64,000 bases of DNA from Protea cynaroides (taxonomy: Eukaryota; Streptophyta; Magnoliopsida; Proteales; Proteaceae): the NCBI GenBank assembly GCA_028583415.1, contig CM053276.1, forward strand, positions 11,925,774 through 11,989,773. Reading direction: 5' to 3'. Made by a program: the position numbers and the translations under genes. Numbering within the stretch: the first letter of the stretch is position 1; every line of letters starts with the position of its first letter. A model generated the notes under the pieces. The model was not told the origin of the DNA. It saw nothing but the letters and a program-made list of their open reading frames with translations, and searched no databases. Below, piece after piece: positions 57,137-64,000 of this stretch.

Positions 57137-59141
57137 TCCCTTTGATAGGGAATGCCAATTGATAGACAATAGAATCTATAGAGTAAAGCTAAAAACAGTA
57201 GGCCCAATGCACATTGTTATCACCATTTGATTTGAATTAACTAATGATGTGTGTGTGTGTATGTGTCTATATGTGCTGTTGACTAAAGATGATAGAGATG
57301 CAAGGATTAGTTGCCAAAAAGGTTAGGGGCAAGAGAAATGACATCACCTAGAGTATTAGGAAGCCAAATAGGTTGACATTTGGAAGAAAAACATACTATA
57401 TCCAAATATACCTTGTGGTCTAAGTGGGAGAATTTTGTCTCCACCTCAATAGTTGGATGGGTTTTAGGAGAGAAACCCTATATTCAATAGCCAGGCAAGA
57501 GGGGAAGATAAGATTCCAATCAACAAGAACAACAATGAAGGATGAGAACCCACATTTGAATACTTTCAAAATTGTTCAAACATTATGATTGGGACCTTGA
57601 AGATTGACAAGTAATAAACTGGTAGATGAAAGGATCACCCTCCAAGGGTTTAATCAAGTAAAATTTCACCCTATTGATATAATTCTTCTGTAAACTACAG
57701 TACAGTGGGTGTCAGCTGACAAATAGATGTGATGTGTCTCGTGGGGAAGAAATCTATCATGCATTTGCCTTCGAATTGTTACTTGGTTGAGAAATATTGA
57801 GGCGAATATGACTTGATCGGAAAAAAGTTCCAACTATTGTTTGGGGGGGATCTACGGAAGGAGAGAAAAAGGAAGATGTTTGGATCTTTCCCTTGAGTTT
57901 GTGCTGATATGGCCAATATATGATTTACTGGACTCTTGTAACTAAAGAATCTACTAGGTTCTGAATCTACTAGGTTCTTTTACAGTTTTAGTGCCATCTG
58001 GGTTTCCTTGCTGCAATACTGATGAGGAAGCTTACAGATTTGTGAACTTTTTCAATCACCTGTTGTAACCCAAAAATTCACTTGTCATCAATTCTTTCAT
58101 GGGAGAAGGAACTTTTGAGACTCCCATTGGTCCATACCCAGCAAGAAATCCAAGCTGAGCCACCTTAGAAAAACTTTCCAATACAAATAACAGGGGCAGA
58201 TGAATACAATAGTAAAGCAAAAATTACAAAATCAAGATTAAGTGGAGGGTAAGGCAATGGTGTGTATTCAGGTTGGGTGTCATGGATGTGGGTCCAACAC
58301 ATAAAGAAGGTCCATTACAAGTTAATACAATCATCATTTCTGTATTATAATTAGCAATATCATCAGCACTGCGTAGAAACAGTTAAGGACAGAAGATTAG
58401 GTGGTAAGGCCAGTTTTGGAGAAGAGAAGGGAGACTGACAGTTGTAGGAAACTAAAAAAGGGCCAGTGGGAATGAGTATTAAGGACCAACGCAGGACCTA
58501 TTGTGGATCTGCAGTTGGATAGAGTAATTTATGGCAGCGGCGCTTAAGCTGGGTGTATGAGGGATAAATCATGATTATGTTCATGATCCTAGCCTAGCTC
58601 AGCAAAACTGAGCTAAAATAATTAAGAGGGTATAGCTCAAATGTCTCCATTTGGATACTCTTAACCTGCAATCAATTCAGTTACTTGCACTACTTTTCAT
58701 GCCAATACTAACAAGGCTACACTTACCCTTATAGAAAGGGTCAAAAGGTATGATTGTGATACAAAACAGAACTCCCACATCTAGGCATACTATGACGTTG
58801 CCAAGTGGTTACTTTTCTGAGTTCAGATACCTTATGGTCTAAGTGGGAAAATTTTATCTCCACCTCAACAATTGGATGGGTCTTAAGAGAGAAACCCTAT
58901 CTTGAATAGCATACCTTATCAGCCAACCAAGAGGGGAAGATAACATTTTAATCAACAAGAACAACAATGAAAGATGAGAACCCACATTGAATAGTATCAA
59001 AATTATTCAAACATTATGATTGGGACCTTGAAGATTGACAAGTAATAGACTGGCAGATGAAAGGGTCGCCCTTCAAGGGTTTAATCAAGTAAATTTTCAC
59101 CCTATTGATATATAATTCTTTGGGTAAACTACAGTACAATA

Positions 59142-59307
59142 GAGGGCGAGCCTTGGTGTGACGGTGAGGTTGTCATATTGCAACCTGGTGGTCACAGGTT
59201 CAAATCTTGGAAACAGTCTCTCCACATTGTCGGGGTAAGGCTACATACATTCTTCCCTCCCCAGACCCTGCAGCAGCAGGAGCCTCGTGCACTGGGACAC
59301 CCTTTTT
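59142..59307 (+). mobile_element. Au-type SINE in half B
   Basis: Starts GAGGGCGAGCCTTGGTG, has a tRNA-like B box (ACAGGTTCAAATCT), GGAAACAG, GGGTAAGGCTACATAC, AGCCTCGTGCACTGGG and ends CCTTTTT. This order is that of plant Au SINEs. Perfect 18-bp target duplications GGTAAACTACAGTACAAT lie at 59123-59140 and 59308-59325. It is non-coding and moves with LINE machinery. Confidence 0.92.
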
Positions 59308-60999
59308 GGTAAACTACAGTACAATGGGTGTCAGCTGGCAAATAGCTATGATGTGTCTCATGGGGAAGACAAATCTGTCATGCATTTGCCTTTGAATTGT
59401 TACTTGGTTGAGAAATATTGAGGCGAATGACTTGGCCGAAAAGTTCTAACCATGTATTTGTTCATTGACCATGAAGTCGTTAGATGAGGGAAGGCAGTAT
59501 GTATATCTGTGGGATGACTCCAACTGGTTTTTGGAAAATCTATGGAAGAAGAGACAAAGGAAGGTGTTAAGATTTTTCCGCAGAGTTTGATCTGATATGG
59601 CCGATATCTGATTTACTGGACTCTTGTAACTAAAGAATCTACTAGGTTTTGATGAAACAGTTTTAGTGCCATCTGGGTTCCCTTGCTGCAAGATTGATGA
59701 GGAAGCTTATAGATTTGTAAATTTTTTTTAATCTCCTGTTGTAACCCAAAAATTCACTTGTCATCAATTCTTTCATGGGAGGAGGAACTTTTGAGACTCC
59801 CACTGGTCCATACCCAGCAAGAAATCCAAGCTGACCCACCTTAGAAAAACTTTCCAATACACATAAAAGGGGCAGATGAATAAAATAGTAAAGCAACATA
59901 TACAAAATCAAGATTAAGTGGAGGGTAAGGCACTAGTATGTATTCAGGGTGGGCGTCATGGATGTGAATCCAACACATAAAGAAGGTTCGTTACAAGCTA
60001 ATACAATCATTATTTCTGTATTATAATAAGCAATATCATCAGCAACACGTAGAAACAGTTAAGGACAGGAGATTAGGTGGCAACGCAAGTTTTGGAGAAG
60101 AGAAGGAAGACTGACACTTGTAGGAAACCAGTACTGATCCCTTGTTCTACCATTTTTATACCTTAGAAATAGAACAATGGTTCAAATTTTCTTATCAAGA
60201 AGGTTCTAAGATGTTTTTGATTTTCCTATAGCATTCACTGGAGATACAGAGTTTTTTCAATCCATGAGGCTTAGATTTTAAGAGCACATATAATCTGTGA
60301 TAAAACAATATTTCACTTGCATACTAGAGATAATCAGATAACCCTCTAATAGAACTGGTCCCTCTATAATCTAAAAACTCTTAAAAGCAAAAAATGTCAT
60401 TTTCTAAAAATTCCATTTTCAATCTCAAACTAATAGTGACAGATCCATATTATGAATAAACTCCAAGTCTAATTAAATAGATCCTCCTGAAGAAAGCTAA
60501 AAATTGAGGCTACGCCACTAATGGTGCAAACTAAAAGAGGGCCAGTGGGAATGAGTATGACGGATCGAAGCAGGACCTATTATGGATCTCCAGTTGGATA
60601 GAGTAATTTAAGGCAGCTGCACTTGAGCAGGGTGTATGAGGGATAAATCATGATTATGTTCATGATCCTAGCCTAGCTCAGCAAAACTGAGTTAAAATAA
60701 TTAAGAGGGTATAGCTAAAATCTCTGCATTGGGACACTCTTAACCTGCAATCAATTCAGTTACTTGCACTACTTTTCATGGCAATACCAACAAGGCTACA
60801 CTTACCCTTATAAAAAGGGTCAAAAGGTATGATTGCAATAAAAAACAGAAATTAGCATTTGTATGGTTTTATAGAAACCTTGCTCTGGAGGTGAGCAGAA
60901 ACTAGAATAGAGACATGAGACAACATTTCCGATGTAATATCATATAGAGGAATTTGCTATTGACCCAAATGACGAATGTTACTCTTCTGAGTTCAGATT

Positions 61000-61006
<7 letters not shown>

Positions 61007-61062
<56 letters not shown>
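61007..61062. repeat. (TA)n microsatellite in A'
   Basis: A long TA run flanked by TTTAATTT and AAAATTAA, at the site of the short run in A. Confidence 0.95.
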
Positions 61063-61071
<9 letters not shown>

Positions 61072-62801
61072 GGCCCAATGCACATTATGATAGGGAATGC
61101 CAATTGATAGATAAAGCCAAAAACAGTAGGCCCAATGCACATTGTTATCACCATTTGATATGAATCAACTAATGATGTGTGTGTGTCTATATGTGCTGTT
61201 GACTAAAGATGATAGAGATGCAAGGATTAGTTGCCAAAAAGGTTAGGGGCAAGAGAAATGACATCACCTAGAGTAATAGGAAGCCAAATAGGTTGACATT
61301 TGAAAGAAATACATACTATATCCAAATATACCTTGTGGTCTAAGTGGGAGAATTTTGTCTCCACCTCAATAGTTGGATGGGTTTTAGGAGAGAAACCCTA
61401 TATTCAATAGCCAGGCAAGAGGGGAAGATAAGATTCCAATCAACAAGAACAACAATGAAGGATGAGAACCCACATTTGAATACTTTCAAAATTGTTCAAA
61501 CATTATGATTGGGACCTCGAAGATTGACAAGTAATAGAGTGGTAGATGAAAGGATCACCCTTCAAGGGTTTAATCAAGTAAAATTTCACCCTATTGATAT
61601 ATAATTCTTCTGTAAATTACAGTACAGTGGGTGTCAGCTGGCAAATAGATGTGATGTGTCTCGTGGGGAAGAAATCTGTCATGCATTTGCCTTTGAATTG
61701 TTACTTGGTTGAGAAATATTGAGGTGACTATGACTTGACCGAAAAAAGTTCTAACCATGTATTTGTTCATTGGCCATGAAGTTTTTAGATGAGGAAAGGC
61801 AGTATGTAAATCTGTGGGATGATTCCAACTATTGTTTGGGGGATCTATGGAAGGAGAGAAAAAGGAAGATGTTTAGATCTTTCCCTCGAGTTTGTGCTGA
61901 TATGGCCAATATATGATTTACTGAACTCTTGTAATTAAAGAATCTATTAGGTTCTTTTACAGTTTTAGTGCCATCTGGGTTCCCTTGCTACATTACTGAT
62001 GAGAAAGCTTATAGATTTGTGAACTTTTTCAATCTCCTGTTGTAACCCAAAAATTCACTTGTCATCAATTCTTTCAAGGGAGCAGGAACTTTTCAGACTC
62101 CCATTGGTCCATACCCAGCAAGAAATCCAAGCGGAGCCACCTTAGAAAAACTTTCCAATACAAATAACAGGGGCAGATGAATACAATAGTAAAGCAAAAA
62201 ATACAAAATCAAGATTAAGTGGAGGGTAAGGCAATGGTGTGTATTCAGGTCGGGTGTCATAGATGTGGGTCCAACACATAAAGAAGGTCCACTACAAGTT
62301 AATACAATCATCATTTCTGTATTATAATTAGCAATATCATCAGCACCGCGTAGAAACAGTTAAGGACAGGAGATTAGGTGGTAAGGCCAGTTTTGGAGAA
62401 AAGGGAGACTGACAGTTATAGGAAACAAAAAAAGGGCCAGCGGGAATGAGTATTAAGGACCGATGCAGGACCTATTGTGGATCTGCAGTTAGATAGAGTA
62501 ATTTAAGGCAGCTGCGCTTGAGCTGGGTGTATGAGGGATAAATCATGATTATGTTCATGATCCTAGCCTAGCTCAGCAAAACTGAGCTAAAATAATTAAG
62601 AGGGTATAGCTCAAATCTCTCCATTTGGATACTCTTAACCTGCAATCAATTCAGTTACTTGCACTATTTTTCATGCCAATACCAACAAGGCTACACTTAC
62701 TCTTATAGAAAGGGTCAAAAGGTATGATTCTGATACAAAACAGAACTCCCACATCTAGGCATACTATGACGTTGCCAAGTGGTTACTTTTCTGAGTTCAG
62801 A

Positions 62802-62819
62802 TTTTTTTTTTTTTTTTTT

Positions 62820-62911
<92 letters not shown>
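62802..62911. repeat. (T)n-(TA)n microsatellite in B'
   Basis: A T run of about 23 followed by roughly 40 TA repeats. It replaces the boundary where B reads GTTCAGATACCTTATGG. Confidence 0.95.
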
Positions 62912-62912
<1 letters not shown>

Positions 62913-63208
62913 TGGGAGAATTTCATCTCCACCTCAACAATTGGATGGGTTTTAAGAGAGAAACCCTATCTTGAATAGCATACCTTATCAGCCAACCAAG
63001 AGGGAAGATAACATTTTAATCAATAAGAACAACAATGAAAGATGAGAAACCACATTGAATACTATCAAAATTATTCAAACATTATGATTGGGACCTTGAA
63101 GATTGACAAGTAATAGACTGGCAGATGAAAGGGTCGCCCTTCAAGGGTTTAATCAAGTAAATTTTCACCCTATTGATATATAATTCTTTGGGTAAACTAC
63201 AGTACAAT

Positions 63209-63369
63209 AGAGAGTGAACCTTGGTGTGACGGTAAGGTTGTCATATTGCAACCTGGTGGTCACGGGTTCGAATCTTGGAAACAACCTCTCCACATTGTGG
63301 GGGTAAGGCTGCGTACATTCTGCCCTACCCTGCAGTAGTGGGAGCCTCGTGCACTGGGACGCCCTTTTT
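63209..63369 (+). mobile_element. Au-type SINE in half B' (duplicated copy)
   Basis: Same site and same 18-bp flanks as the B copy (63191-63208 and 63370-63387). It starts GAGTGAACCTTGG, with B box GGGTTCGAATCT closer to consensus than in B. It lacks a few bases before GGGAGCCTCGTG. It arose by duplication of the dimer, not by a separate insertion. Confidence 0.9.
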
Positions 63370-64000
63370 GGTAAACTACAGTACAATGGGTGTCAACTGG
63401 CAAATAGCTGTGATATGTCTCATGGGAAAGAGAAATCTGTCATGCATTTGCCTTTGAATTGTTACTTGGTTGAGAAATATTGAGGCGAATGACTTGGCCG
63501 AAAAGTTCTAACCATGTATTTGTTCATTGACCATGAAGTCATTAGATGAGGGAAGGCAGTATGTATATCTGTGGGATGACTCCAACTGGTTTTTGGAAAA
63601 TCTATGGAAGAAGTGACAAAGGACGGTGTTAAGATTTTTCCGCAGAGTTTGTGCTGATATGGCCGATATCTGATTTACTGGACTCTTGTAACTAAAGAAT
63701 CTACTAGGTTTTGATGAAACAGTTTTAGAGCCATCTGGGTTCCCTTGCTGCAAGATTGATGAGAAAGCTTATAGATTTGTGAATTTTTTCAATCTCCCGT
63801 TGTAACCCAAAAATTCACTAGTCATCAATTCTTTCATGGGAGGAGGAACTTTTGAGACTCCCATCGGTCCACACCCAGCAAGAAATCCAAGCTGACCCAC
63901 CTTAGAAAAACTTTCCAATACACATAAAAGGGGCAGATGAATACAATAGTAAAGCAACATATACAAAATCAAGATTAAGTGGAGGGTACGGCACTGGTAT

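Larger units (their letters stand above)
56410..60340. repeat. A+B repeat, first dimer unit
   Basis: About 3.93 kb, repeated at 60345-64000 and beyond. It is itself made of two related halves, A (about 56600-58446) and B (about 58447-60127). Both start AAAAAGGGCCAGTGGGAATG and end near GGAGAAGAG...GACTGACAGTTGTAGGAAAC. B lacks the part matching 57130-57410 and carries a SINE. A minus-strand frame reading LGFLAGYGPMGVSKVP recurs in the halves, but no protein family was recognised. Confidence 0.85.
60345..64000. repeat. A'+B' repeat, second dimer unit (runs off the window)
   Basis: Collinear with 56410-60340 at a spacing of about 3.93-3.98 kb (AACTGGTCCCTCTAT at 60355; AGGGCCAG at 60538 and 62434). 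A' (to about 62420) lacks about 65 bp after GACGAATGTT that A has. B' carries the SINE at the same place as B. Confidence 0.88.

Noticed and set aside
60954..62978. Tyr-Ile repeat proteins
   Set aside because: Translations of TA microsatellites.

Overview
This window is plant nuclear DNA from an angiosperm. The evidence is spliceosomal introns, Ty3/gypsy and Ty1/copia retrotransposons primed by initiator-Met tRNA, Mutator-type elements with 9-bp target duplications, an Au-type SINE, a WRKY group IId fragment and plant TIR-only genes. The species cannot be told from the sequence. Most bases are repeats; host coding content is small.

Region 1 (1-22000) is a set of diverged segmental duplications. 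Unit 0 (about 1000-5980) ends in the last two exons of a cytochrome b5 gene. Unit 1 (6041-11320) and unit 2 (12005-19990) each end in a small TIR-domain gene. The DNA upstream of the cytochrome b5 remnant resembles the DNA upstream of both TIR genes, so the loci look like one unit whose gene content differs. A retroelement-derived fragment (11322-12004) sits exactly at the unit 1/unit 2 junction. Partial further copies lie at 20800-23984 and 46138-48140. Five independent insertions of short foldback MITEs with a shared AAATCGTCTCC-type end occur here, plus one duplicated copy. Each has a perfect or one-mismatch 9-bp target duplication.

Region 2 (23985-45735) is a nested retrotransposon cluster. 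The outer shell is a copia-type, apparently gag-only LTR element. Its left LTR is split by a solo gypsy LTR with target duplication GGAAG. Its interior holds a tandem chromovirus (Tekay-like gypsy) array in reverse orientation: LTR, internal region, LTR, then a second truncated internal region. It also holds a 1.4-kb MULE with terminal repeats of about 265 bp. The gypsy copies show a possible 77-nt intron at the gag/protease junction, an antisense ORF in the leader, and clusters of CTG/CAG to CCG/CGG changes that may be base-calling errors.

Region 3 (46138-55100) has another degraded copy of the region 1 block, a Pack-MULE carrying three exons of a WRKY IId gene with their introns (49709-50852), a family of units of about 250 bp, and a decayed LINE RNase H fragment.

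Region 4 (56410-64000) is a dimer of a roughly 3.9-kb A+B repeat. An Au-type SINE occupies B and B', while A and A' keep the empty site, which orders the insertion and duplication events. No gene there could be recognised.
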